This document shows, piece after piece, positions 1 through 7,441 of a stretch of DNA of 64,000 nucleotides. The stretch lies in the NCBI RefSeq assembly GCF_001544355.1, contig NZ_BCQI01000009.1, forward strand, positions 34,301 through 98,300, in the 5' to 3' direction. Position 1 is the stretch's first letter; the number at the start of each line of letters is the position of its first letter. The stretch is from Alicyclobacillus acidiphilus NBRC 100859 (GTDB lineage Bacteria > Bacillota > Bacilli > Alicyclobacillales > Alicyclobacillaceae). The notes under the pieces are model-generated. The model was not told the origin of the DNA. It searched no databases and worked only from the letters and a program-made list of their open reading frames with translations. The position numbers and the translations under genes are program-made.

Positions 1-1523
1 CAGAGGATGCCGTGGTCGAACGGCTGTTGCGCAGGTACGGGGGCCTGCCAGACGAGGGCGGCGAGCCAACCGTTGGCGTCCTGATTGGACGGGCGGCGGC
101 CGACGCGTACAAGCGGTTGATTGCGCCTTCCATTGAACGGGATGTCCGTGGCGCGCTGACCGAGGCGGCGGAAGAGCGGGCCATCGACGTGTTCGGTGCG
201 AACTTGAAGAGTCTGCTGTTGCAGCCGCCGCTGCGCCACCGCCGAGTGCTTGGGGTCGATCCCGCCTATCGCACAGGTTGCAAGCTGGCCGCGGTCGACG
301 AGACGGGAAAGCTGCTCGAAGTCGGGGTGATCTATCCGACGCCGCCGCAAAACCGGGTGGCAGAGGCTGAGGCGAAGGTGCTTGAGCTGATTCAGCGGCA
401 TGGGATCAGCGTGATCGCGATTGGCAACGGAACCGCTTCGCGCGAAACCGAAGCGTTTATCGTCCAGTGTATCCGCAAGTATCAATCCGTCCCAGGGCAT
501 GCTGGCGCCGATCTCGCCTATGTCATGGTGTCGGAAGCTGGCGCAAGCGTCTATTCGGCGTCGCCGCTCGCCGGGGAGGAGTTTCCGGAACTGGACGTCG
601 CCGAGCGCAGCGCCATCTCGATTGCCCGGCGGCTGCAGGACCCGCTCGCGGAATTGGTGAAGATTGACCCAAAATCGATTGGCGTCGGTCAATATCAACA
701 CGACGTCTCACAGTCGCGCTTGGGAGAGAAGCTCGGCGCCGTCGTGGAAAGCGCGGTGAACCAAGTCGGGGTCGACGTCAACACCGCGTCGCCTTCGCTG
801 TTGACGTACGTGGCAGGATTGAACAAGACCGCGGCGAAAAACATCGTTCAGTTTCGCGAGTCACAGGGCAGGATCACGAGTCGCCGGGCGCTTGCGAAGG
901 TGCCGCGGATTGGACCGAAGACGCTCGAGCAGTGCGTCGGCTTCCTGCGCGTTCACGACGGTGAGAACGTCCTCGATTCCACGCCCATCCACCCGGAATC
1001 CTACCCTGTGGTGGAACGCTTGCTGGCAGACAGCGGCGTCGACGCGGACATTCTGCGCGACACCGCGAGCCGACAGGCGTGGCTGGCCGAGATTCGCGCG
1101 GCGGGACTCGCTGAGGTGGCCCGCCGCATCGACGTCGGATTGCCGACTTTGCGGGACATTCTCGACGCCTTGGAGCGCCCTGGGCGCGATCCGCGCGACG
1201 ACGTCCCGCCTCCGTTGCTGAGGACGGATGTGGTGAAGCTGGAAGACCTGCAGGTTGGTATGGAGTTGACCGGGACGGTTCGCAACGTGGTGGACTTTGG
1301 CGCGTTTGTCGACGTCGGTGTCAAGAACGACGGCCTGGTCCACATCTCCGAGTTGGGCGACACGTTCGTCAAACACCCCATGGATGTCGTCGCGGTCGGG
1401 GACATTGTCAAGGTCCGCGTGATCCAGGTGGACGTCGCCAAAGGCAGACTCGGCTTGTCGATGAAAGGGCTTGGCAAGGCGCCGTCCCTGTCATTGCGTC
1501 CATCTGCAACTGCATCCCATTGA
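1..1523 (+). CDS. tex: Tex-family RNA-binding transcription accessory protein, C-terminal part (5' end outside window)
   Basis: The frame is open from base 1, so this is the 3' part of a larger gene. The visible ~507 residues show the Tex order: a YqgF/RuvC-like domain (RVLGVDPAYRTG at about residue 77 after the first GTG), a helix-hairpin-helix region (NTASPSLLTYVAGL, then KVPRIGPKTLEQ) and a C-terminal S1 domain (GTVRNVVDFGAFVDVG, then KGRLGLSMKG). Tex proteins are cytoplasmic nucleic-acid-binding proteins of about 720-780 residues, so roughly 230-270 N-terminal residues are missing to the left. glnB starts 17 bp downstream on the same strand. The family assignment is secure; the precise cellular role is not shown by the sequence. 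Confidence 0.93.
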   Translation, partial: EDAVVERLLRRYGGLPDEGGEPTVGVLIGRAAADAYKRLIAPSIERDVRGALTEAAEERAIDVFGANLKSLLLQPPLRHRRVLGVDPAYRTGCKLAAVDETGKLLEVGVIYPTPPQNRVAEAEAKVLELIQRHGISVIAIGNGTASRETEAFIVQCIRKYQSVPGHAGADLAYVMVSEAGASVYSASPLAGEEFPELDVAERSAISIARRLQDPLAELVKIDPKSIGVGQYQHDVSQSRLGEKLGAVVESAVNQVGVDVNTASPSLLTYVAGLNKTAAKNIVQFRESQGRITSRRALAKVPRIGPKTLEQCVGFLRVHDGENVLDSTPIHPESYPVVERLLADSGVDADILRDTASRQAWLAEIRAAGLAEVARRIDVGLPTLRDILDALERPGRDPRDDVPPPLLRTDVVKLEDLQVGMELTGTVRNVVDFGAFVDVGVKNDGLVHISELGDTFVKHPMDVVAVGDIVKVRVIQVDVAKGRLGLSMKGLGKAPSLSLRPSATASH

Positions 1524-1539
1524 AGCGGAGGTATGTTCG

Positions 1540-1905
1540 TTGAAACGGATCGATGCCATCATTCGCCCAGAAAAGCTGCAGCCGACAATTCAGGCCCTGC
1601 GGAAGGTCGGCGTTTCCGGGTTTACGGTGATTCCCGTGCAGGGCCGAGGACAGCAAAAGGACACGATTGGCGTCTATCGCGGACATGTGTACGACATCAA
1701 CCTGCATCCGAAGATCAAGCTGGAAATCGTCGTGTCCGACAACTATCTGCATCCGACGATTCAAGCCATCATGAACGCCGCGCAAACCGGCAAGACAGGC
1801 GACGGCAAGATCTTCGTGTACCACATTGAGGAAGCGTACAACATCCGAACCGGCGCGGTCGACGAAACCATCGACGAGCTCAACTCGCCAAGGGAGGACT
1901 CATAA
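1540..1905 (+). CDS. glnB: P-II nitrogen regulatory protein
   Basis: A 121-residue P-II trimer subunit that senses 2-oxoglutarate and ATP/ADP and usually gates the ammonium channel. The start is TTG at 1540, placed by GGAGG at 1527-1531 with 8 nt spacing; the frame stays open upstream inside tex but P-II proteins begin here (MKRIDAIIRPEK). The T-loop (GRGQQKD to YRGHVYD) keeps a tyrosine at the position matching Tyr51 of E. coli GlnB. The C-terminal KIFVYHIEEAYNIRTG signature is present. The stop codon abuts the start of amtB, the classic glnK/glnB-amtB arrangement, so its main partner is very likely the transporter. It could equally be named glnK. Confidence 0.95.
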   Translation: MKRIDAIIRPEKLQPTIQALRKVGVSGFTVIPVQGRGQQKDTIGVYRGHVYDINLHPKIKLEIVVSDNYLHPTIQAIMNAAQTGKTGDGKIFVYHIEEAYNIRTGAVDETIDELNSPREDS

Positions 1906-3126
1906 TTGCCCGAGCACACAGCACTGAACGCAATTTGGGTCGTGATCGCGGCTGGGCTTGTCCTCTTTATGGAGGGTGGATTCAGTCTGCTCGAGGCTGG
2001 CTTCGTACGGACGAAAAACGCGGTCAATGTCACGATGAAAGTCTTCGTCGATCTTACCTTTGGCGTCCTCGTGTTCTACTTACTTGGGGTACATCTGCTG
2101 TTCGGGGGTCATGATCTCTTTCATCTGTGGGGATGGGGCAAGGTCGTGCCGTCGGCTTCGCAGCTTCCGGTTGCGGCGTTTGAGTTGTTCCAGATTGGTT
2201 TCGCCATCGCGACCGCTTCCATCATTTCCGGCGCTGTAGCCGAACGCATGCGATTTTCGGCGTATGTCGTGATTGTCGTGCTCGTCTGCGGCGTGGTCTA
2301 TCCCACGTCCGCGCACTGGGTTTGGGGTTCTGGCGGGTGGCTTGCCAATTTGGGCATGGAGGATTTTGCGGGATCCGCCGCCATCCACGCCATGGGCGGC
2401 TTCATGGCAGTTGGTCTCGCGTGGATGGTCGGCCCGCGGCAAGGCCGGTTCGATCCGTTCGGCGGCGTCCGCGTCTTCGCACCGAGCAACATTCCGTTGG
2501 CTTCGGCGGGCACGTTCATCCTTTGCTTCGGCTGGATCGGTTTCAACGCCGGCAGCACCTTGAACGCGTTCGATCCACGGCTGTCCAACATCGCCCTCAA
2601 CACGATTCTGGCTGCCGCGGCCGGCGGCGCCACCGCCGTCCTGTTCACGATGCTCCGCTACAAAGTGGCCGATCCCAGCATGACGATGAACGGCGTGCTC
2701 GCAGGCCTCGTCGCTGTGACCGCAGGCTGCGCCTATGTCAATCAGGCGTCCGCCATGATCATCGGCTGCGTGGCGGGCGTTCTCGTCGTCCTCGCGACAG
2801 GATGGCTGGACAACCTGAAAGTGGACGATCCCGTCGGCGCCTTCGCCGTCCACGGCGCAAACGGCCTATTTGGCACCTTGGCAGTCGGCTTGTTCGACTC
2901 TCGCCAGGGCCTCTTCACGACAGGTCACGCGCATCTGCTCGGCGTTCAGGCCCTCGGCGCTATCACATTTGCCGCATGGGGCTTCGGGTGCGCCGTCTTC
3001 ATTGGCTTCCTCCTGCGCAGCACATTCGGGCTTCGCGTATCCAGTGACACGGAGGAAGAAGGCTTGGACATTGCCGCTCACGGAATTCCCGCCTACAACG
3101 AATTGGAGCGCTTTACGGACGTGTAG
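1906..3126 (+). CDS. amtB: Ammonium transporter (Amt family)
   Basis: A 406-residue polytopic membrane protein starting with TTG directly after the glnB stop, with GGGAGG about 8 nt upstream. Family hallmarks are FMEGGFSLLEAGF near the N-terminus, FQIGFAIATASIISGAVAER around the outer Phe gate, DFAGSAAIHAMGG carrying the conserved Asp and first pore His, WIGFNAGS, and VHGANGLFGTLAVG carrying the second pore His. It conducts ammonium/ammonia across the cytoplasmic membrane and is presumably gated by the adjacent P-II protein. The C-terminus (about 25 residues after the last helix) is the expected P-II contact region. Length is normal for the family. Confidence 0.96.
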   Translation: MPEHTALNAIWVVIAAGLVLFMEGGFSLLEAGFVRTKNAVNVTMKVFVDLTFGVLVFYLLGVHLLFGGHDLFHLWGWGKVVPSASQLPVAAFELFQIGFAIATASIISGAVAERMRFSAYVVIVVLVCGVVYPTSAHWVWGSGGWLANLGMEDFAGSAAIHAMGGFMAVGLAWMVGPRQGRFDPFGGVRVFAPSNIPLASAGTFILCFGWIGFNAGSTLNAFDPRLSNIALNTILAAAAGGATAVLFTMLRYKVADPSMTMNGVLAGLVAVTAGCAYVNQASAMIIGCVAGVLVVLATGWLDNLKVDDPVGAFAVHGANGLFGTLAVGLFDSRQGLFTTGHAHLLGVQALGAITFAAWGFGCAVFIGFLLRSTFGLRVSSDTEEEGLDIAAHGIPAYNELERFTDV

Positions 3127-3159
3127 CGAATATCGACATGGGAAAGGTGGTTGACGGCT

Positions 3160-4023
3160 GTGAAACTTTGCACATTGTATCGAGACAACGGCCACGAAGG
3201 GGTAGGACTGGTCACGGACCACGGCGTGATCGACGTCGCGGCCGCGAGTGAGTCGTCTGGCATTCCGGCGCCCATCACCATGCTGGACGTGATTCAGGGC
3301 GGCGATCTCGCCATCCAGCAACTGCAACAGATTCAAAAGGCGGCGACGGCAGCCATCGACGAGTCGGTCGTGCGCTTCGCGCCCGTAATTCCGCACCCAG
3401 GCAAAATTCTGTGCGTCGGTCTGAACTATCGCAAACACGCCTTGGAGTCGAACATGCCGATCCCAAGCGCGCCCGTGTATTTCGCGAAATTTGCGAACAG
3501 TCTCGCCGCCCATCGCGAGTCCATTCAACTGCCTGCCGTTGTGGAACAGTGCGACTACGAAGTGGAGTTGGTCGCCGTGATCGGGCGCAAGACGAGGAAT
3601 GTGAACCCGCAGCAAGCCTTGGCGTCGGTCTTCGGCTATGCCGTCGGAAACGACCTGTCGGCGCGCGATCTCCAGTTCCGCAGCAGCCAGTGGCTGTACG
3701 GCAAGGCCATCGACGGCTTTTCGCCGCTTGGCCCCTACTTGGTCACCGCGGACGACATCGCCGATCCGCAGGACCTCCCCCTGAAGTGCTGGGTCAACGG
3801 CGAGCTTCGGCAGGATTCCACCACGGCGGACATGATCTTCTCGGTGGCCGACGTCATTTCCGATCTGTCCCGAATCATGACACTCGAGCCCGGCGATGTC
3901 ATTTACACCGGCACGCCCGAAGGCGTCGCGATGGGCATGGCGGAAAAAGTCTGGCTGCGGCCCGGCGACGAGATCGTGTGCGAAGTCGGGCATTTGGGAC
4001 GGTTGCAGAATCGGATCGTGTAA
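3160..4023 (+). CDS. Fumarylacetoacetate hydrolase (FAH) family protein
   Basis: A 287-residue protein of the FAH superfamily, whose members hydrolyse or decarboxylate/isomerise beta-diketo and oxo acids. GTG at 3160 is preferred over TTG at 3151 because the AAGGTGG ribosome site ends at 3150. Visible signatures are KILCVGLNYRKHALE, the metal-site region CDYEVELVAVIG, GYAVGNDLSARDLQ, KAIDGFSPLGPYLV, and PGDVIYTGTPEGVAMG near the C-terminus. It resembles 2-hydroxyhepta-2,4-diene-1,7-dioate isomerase-like and acylpyruvase-like members; the substrate cannot be told from sequence. It stands alone, 33 bp after amtB, and its end faces the first hairpin-repeat locus. Confidence 0.85.
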   Translation: MKLCTLYRDNGHEGVGLVTDHGVIDVAAASESSGIPAPITMLDVIQGGDLAIQQLQQIQKAATAAIDESVVRFAPVIPHPGKILCVGLNYRKHALESNMPIPSAPVYFAKFANSLAAHRESIQLPAVVEQCDYEVELVAVIGRKTRNVNPQQALASVFGYAVGNDLSARDLQFRSSQWLYGKAIDGFSPLGPYLVTADDIADPQDLPLKCWVNGELRQDSTTADMIFSVADVISDLSRIMTLEPGDVIYTGTPEGVAMGMAEKVWLRPGDEIVCEVGHLGRLQNRIV

Positions 4024-4073
4024 GCGGTAAGTATGTCGGCGACACCAGTGGTGGCGGGCGGCGGTGCGTGGCG

Positions 4074-4154
4074 GTGCGTGGAGTGCGTGGAGTGCGTGGA
4101 GTGCGTGGAGTGCGTGGAGTGCGTGGAGTGCGTGGAGTGCGTGGAGTGCGTGGA
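4074..4154 (+). repeat. Nine tandem copies of a 9-bp unit (GTGCGTGGA)
   Basis: Nine perfect head-to-tail copies of GTGCGTGGA fill 4074-4154, ending 3 bp before the first hairpin of the composite element. Both strands read through as artefactual repetitive peptides, so this is taken as a non-coding minisatellite. It is the G-rich left flank of repeat locus 1. Confidence 0.95.
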
Positions 4155-4157
4155 GGC

Positions 4158-4347
4158 AAATAAGCGGCGCTAAACCGCTTAAGTGTGTCGAATCGTCCGA
4201 TTGACGCCGAATAAGCGGCTGAGCGCCGCTTAAGAGGGCGCAACCGCTCCATTTCGGGGGCTTCGGAGGCAAATAAGCGGCCGGGCGCCGCTTATTTGCG
4301 TTCGATCTCGCCGGTTTGCCGGAATAAGCGGCTGAGCGCCGCTTATT
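4158..4347 (+). repeat. Composite four-hairpin repeat element, copy 1 (reference orientation)
   Basis: Four hairpins in order: A 4158-4183 (arms AAGCGG/CCGCTT), B 4210-4234, C 4271-4297 (perfect 11-bp arms AAATAAGCGGC and GCCGCTTATTT, 5-nt loop), D 4323-4347 (10-bp arms, 5-nt loop). The A-B spacer holds TGTGTCGAATC, the B-C spacer holds CCATTTCGGGGGC, and the C-D spacer starts with GCGTTCGATC. Similar spacers recur in the other four copies, so the repeat unit is the whole ~190 bp rather than a single palindrome. It lies between the convergent FAH and PF04240-family genes. Confidence 0.9.
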
Positions 4348-4349
4348 CG

Positions 4350-4405
4350 CCCGCCTCCCTCTGCCCGCCTCCCTCTGCCCGCCTCCCTCCGCCGGCCTCC
4401 CTCCG
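4350..4405 (+). repeat. Four tandem copies of a 14-bp C-rich unit
   Basis: Units CCCGCCTCCCTCTG at 4350-4363 and 4364-4377 are identical. Two further copies (4378-4391 and 4392-4405) differ by one and two bases. The tract begins immediately after hairpin D and is the C-rich right flank of repeat locus 1. Confidence 0.9.
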
Positions 4406-4437
4406 TCGCCCGCATTCCCCCACTCGCACGACCTTCT

Positions 4438-5337
4438 CTAGTCCTTCGCAGTAGAACCTGCGGCGCGTTGCAATTCCGAGCGGGAGTTCAGGAGCGTGAT
4501 CGCCGCCAGGTATGTGGCAAAGAGCATGGTGAAAAGCATGATAATCGTCGAGGACTCGTAGATACCAGGAACGGTCCACGTGTGGCCGACGGCGTCCGTG
4601 ATGGTTCGATGATCGTCGAGCAGAAGATATGAAACCAGGTAGCTGACGGCTGTCGCGCCGTAAATCATGATGGGCATCACCCAAAAGCCGGTCGTACTTT
4701 GCGGGCGAATCACTTGCGGCCGCACCCGCAGTATGACGGCGAACACCTGAAAGAATACCCAGACGGTCAGGAACCATCCCAGATAATTGGTGAGCGGGAC
4801 ACCGTTGTAACCGCCGCCGTTCTCCCAGATCCACTGGTGTTCCACCGTGGAGCTGATGGGATCAAACACGAGATCCCACATGACCATGATAAATGAGGCT
4901 GTAATCGGCTGAATGATCATGCCGCTCAAGGTATTTGTGCGCTCGTCCCCGTTTCGAAGAATCGTGGACGCGAGGCACCATGCGAGATAACCGTAGCAGA
5001 AGTAGGCAATGCCAATTGTGATCGGAACATGAAACAGAAATGGCGTCCCGTTTTGCGTGTAGTAATAATGACCGAACGGAAAGCCTGTCATGATACTTAA
5101 GTTCTCGGAGCAATTCGAGATTATTTCAGTAATTACAAAGAACAAGATGATGCCCTTCGCGCCGTAACGGCGTCCTCCATGCCAGAACGCGAACGGGATT
5201 CCCAAAAACATGAGAGCTGGGACACCTTTGCCAAATGCGCCGGCAATGGACTCACCGATGATAATGACGGTCATCATCCAGGTGAGAATCCACAAACCGA
5301 CGCCTGAACGCCCTCCAGGTTGTTCTTTTGTGTTCAT
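4438..5337 (-). CDS. Polytopic membrane protein of the carotenoid-biosynthesis (PF04240-type) family
   Basis: A 299-residue protein with about seven or eight hydrophobic segments. The block SENLSIMTGFPFGHYYYT, a central W-DLVFDPIS, and NYLGWFLTVWVFFQVFAV match the PF04240 family, which includes bacterioruberin hydratase CruF and otherwise uncharacterised carotenoid-linked proteins. The catalytic role here is unproven. The ATG at 5337 is preceded by GGGGGAGG-type sequence. It is divergent from a TetR gene across a region carrying two palindromic operator candidates, which suggests repression by that TetR protein. No other carotenoid gene is in the window. Confidence 0.7.
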   Translation of the reverse strand: MNTKEQPGGRSGVGLWILTWMMTVIIIGESIAGAFGKGVPALMFLGIPFAFWHGGRRYGAKGIILFFVITEIISNCSENLSIMTGFPFGHYYYTQNGTPFLFHVPITIGIAYFCYGYLAWCLASTILRNGDERTNTLSGMIIQPITASFIMVMWDLVFDPISSTVEHQWIWENGGGYNGVPLTNYLGWFLTVWVFFQVFAVILRVRPQVIRPQSTTGFWVMPIMIYGATAVSYLVSYLLLDDHRTITDAVGHTWTVPGIYESSTIIMLFTMLFATYLAAITLLNSRSELQRAAGSTAKD

Positions 5338-5367
5338 CTGATTTCCTCCCCCAGCGAGGTATCAAAT

Positions 5368-5416
5368 GGACCTGTTGGTCCGTTTGTTCAAACCAAATTA
5401 TCGGACCGTTGGGTCC
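5368..5416 (+). promoter_or_regulatory. Two direct copies of a GGACC-N4-GGTCC palindrome, candidate TetR operators
   Basis: Palindromes GGACC-TGTT-GGTCC (5368-5381) and GGACC-GTTG-GGTCC (5403-5416) are 35 bp apart centre to centre, and both continue into CGTTTGT. They lie between the minus-strand membrane protein (start 5337) and the plus-strand TetR gene (start 5617). Paired palindromes in such a spacer are typical TetR-family binding sites. The site nearer the membrane gene is only about 31 bp from its start codon. Binding is inferred, not shown. Confidence 0.6.
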
Positions 5417-5616
5417 GTTTGTCAAGCAGCTTGCCGTGAGACTTCAAAGGCCGAACGAAGTGTCCTTGCGTTTGTGGGCTGACGTCATTTATGATCTGTT
5501 TCAATCCGGCGGACGCTCTGCGGCGTTTCAAGCTGAGTGCGTCGTCGATCACGGCCTATCGCCGGATGGCCGTGCGGTTTGCAGAGTTGGTTTTATCAAG
5601 CAGGGAGGTGATCCGT

Positions 5617-6198
5617 ATGGACAGGCGGGAGGAAACGTCCGAGCAGCCAAGAAGTCGATCAGACGCGAGACGCAATCGCGAACGAGTGTACCAAGCTGCG
5701 CTGGAGGTGCTTGCCGAGCGAGGCAGCAGTGCGACGATTCTCGATATCGCGCGTCATGCTGGCGTCGGCAAGGCGACTGTGTATCGCAACTTCCCGACGA
5801 AATCGGCGATTCTCGATTTCGCCGTCGAGCACCATGGACAGTGGCTTGCTGAGCGGATCGAACAAGCCATCCACGACAATGATGGCTGGCCTGGCTTTGA
5901 GTCCCTTGTCCGCGACACCATGTTGCGCATTCGCACCGAACCGATCCTGCTGGAAGCACTACGTCTCTCAAACCAATCGACAGCGGAGATCGTAGGCGTG
6001 ATCAATGAACGCCTGCTGTACCTGATGAATGCGCTTCGCACCCAGGGATATCTCAGATCTGACGCGACCATCGAAGACCTTGCCATGCTGGTCGTGGGCA
6101 CGTCCGACTACCTGGCGAGCCGATCCGCCACGGCCGACGAGTGCCAGCGCGCTGCCGAACTGATTGCAAACGCGTTGCGCCGACACAGCCCAGTGTAG
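5617..6198 (+). CDS. TetR/AcrR-family transcriptional regulator
   Basis: A 193-residue regulator with an N-terminal TetR helix-turn-helix (SSATILDIARHAGVGKATVYRNFPTKSAIL, about residues 40-68) and a divergent C-terminal ligand domain. ATG at 5617 is chosen because GGGAGG lies at 5603-5608, 8 nt upstream; the longer open frame reaching back to 5491 has no ribosome site. It is divergent from the PF04240-family gene, and two palindromes lie in between. Control of that gene and of itself is the simplest model. The ligand is unknown. Confidence 0.88.
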   Translation: MDRREETSEQPRSRSDARRNRERVYQAALEVLAERGSSATILDIARHAGVGKATVYRNFPTKSAILDFAVEHHGQWLAERIEQAIHDNDGWPGFESLVRDTMLRIRTEPILLEALRLSNQSTAEIVGVINERLLYLMNALRTQGYLRSDATIEDLAMLVVGTSDYLASRSATADECQRAAELIANALRRHSPV

Positions 6199-6399
6199 TC
6201 GGGCATCAAATTGGCAATCGGCCAGTGGATCTTTCGTAGATCACCTCGGGCTTCAATTTCCCGACTCCTCTGAATGTTTTCGTTCCTCCTGCACTCTTCG
6301 CGGCGAGGTATAGCTCATGATGAAAAGTGCGTTTTGAGTCGACATTCGATCACGATGGTGATACGTCTTTCGTGCTTTGATCGCCTTAAGATAGGCGCG

Positions 6400-6715
6400 G
6401 GTCTGGCGGCGGAACCGCCAGTCACCTTGGATGTGCCGAATCGACGGTCAGTGATTTCATGGTCATCTGACAGTACCCAGGTGGGCGCGCTCAGTGGGCA
6501 AACTCTAAAAATTATGAATGTCGCCAACCGATCTCTATTCACATTGAATCAAAACGTTCAAAGTTGGGGATGGTGTCACAGACCACGTTGTATGTCGTGA
6601 CTGCCGAGAATATCATCGGCCTTATCGATCTTTCACCCGGTGGCCAATTTGAGACATCCATTCGCCTGTCTTCGCCTGCGAAGGCTGTTTCCGCTGTCCG
6701 CAGGCAAGCTAACTC
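6400..6715 (+). pseudogene. Frameshifted fragment resembling a TolB/WD40-type beta-propeller protein
   Basis: One frame reads ISWSSDSTQVGAL then SGQTLKIMNVANRSLFTL, the look of a propeller blade ('W-S-D-S/G-x-x-L ... L-x-I-x-N'). Near 6560 it runs out, and a different frame continues with TTLYVVTAENIIGLIDLSPGG, which looks like the next blade. The two together give a continuous propeller-like sequence only if a frameshift is allowed. No start, ribosome site or complete domain remains. The family call rests on pattern only. Confidence 0.35.
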
Positions 6716-7042
6716 TCTATGCAACGCACGAATCGGAACGAATCGAGAGCCGAGCGAAGCGGAGGTCTAGAAGGCGATGATGGCGAGGACAAGTTGGAAC
6801 GGAGAGATGCTAGTGAAGCAACAAAGCAGGACTGACTCCGGTCCGGGGCACAGACATATTGTTACCATGCAACATTCTCCTCAGGCACACTTGTTTAACG
6901 AGAATCCCCACCGATTGAGCCCACATTCTGGGGCTCTTTGTGCTGTAGGGCAAAATCCAACCTGCAATGCCTTGCTGGGCCTGTATCGCTGTCAAAGATG
7001 CGTTACGAGCAAGCCATTTAGCTTTCGCCGTCTCAAGGCACT

Positions 7043-7168
7043 TCAGCAGTCCCAAACAACGACAGCACGCTGCTTCCGAGACTGGTATACAACGTAGAAA
7101 ACACCAATCAGAAATCCGTCAACAAGGACGACAGTAAGAAGTAGGATCACCACGAGTCGGTTGATCAT
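7043..7168 (-). CDS. Possible 41-residue single-pass membrane peptide
   Basis: A short frame from ATG at 7168 encodes MINRLVVILLLTVVLVDGFL followed by IGVFYVVY and a basic tail (QSRKQR). The N-terminal half is a convincing membrane helix with positive charge after it. No Shine-Dalgarno sequence is visible, and the frame stays open for more than 30 codons upstream without another ATG. It may therefore be spurious or the tail of a decayed gene. I do not recognise a family. Confidence 0.22.
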   Translation of the reverse strand: MINRLVVILLLTVVLVDGFLIGVFYVVYQSRKQRAVVVWDC

Positions 7169-7441
7169 GAATCGCGACCGCGAAGTGTCACAAGCGATCT
7201 CGATCCACTCTATCCACTCACTCCATCCACAGAAATTACACAGATTTCCGCGAACGAAAGAGTAAAATGAATAGGACGACTCGACGCAATTTCAATGTGC
7301 CGGACGTATGAATATGACATCGTAGTTCTTCGTTCCGATTCAGCATATCGGTGCGATTCGGAATCAATAGAGCCTGCCGCCCGTATCCTCTAGAGCGACA
7401 GACATCATGCAGGCGTACTATTGCTAGGAGGAATTCAAGAA

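Larger units (their letters stand above)
6199..7441. other. Gene-poor stretch, lower GC than its neighbours
   Basis: About 1.24 kb between the TetR gene and the penicillin-binding protein. I see no intact gene of normal size with a ribosome site. Contents are the decayed beta-propeller-like frame near 6400-6715, a possible 41-residue membrane peptide on the minus strand, and short frames with unconvincing composition. The drop in GC and the broken frame suggest old, decaying acquired DNA. Confidence 0.5.

Noticed and set aside
2866..4272. Long minus-strand frame (about 470 codons) with a repeated HALHALHAL stretch
   Set aside because: It is a shadow of amtB, the FAH gene and the 9-bp minisatellite; no ribosome site and no family.
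4158..4347. CRISPR array at the repeat loci
   Set aside because: The repeated parts are palindromes, the spacers are themselves conserved between loci, only four units occur and no cas gene is near.
6777..7097. 106-codon plus-strand frame in the low-GC gap
   Set aside because: No ribosome site, no domain, and residue use unlike the neighbours (His, Gln, Cys scattered).
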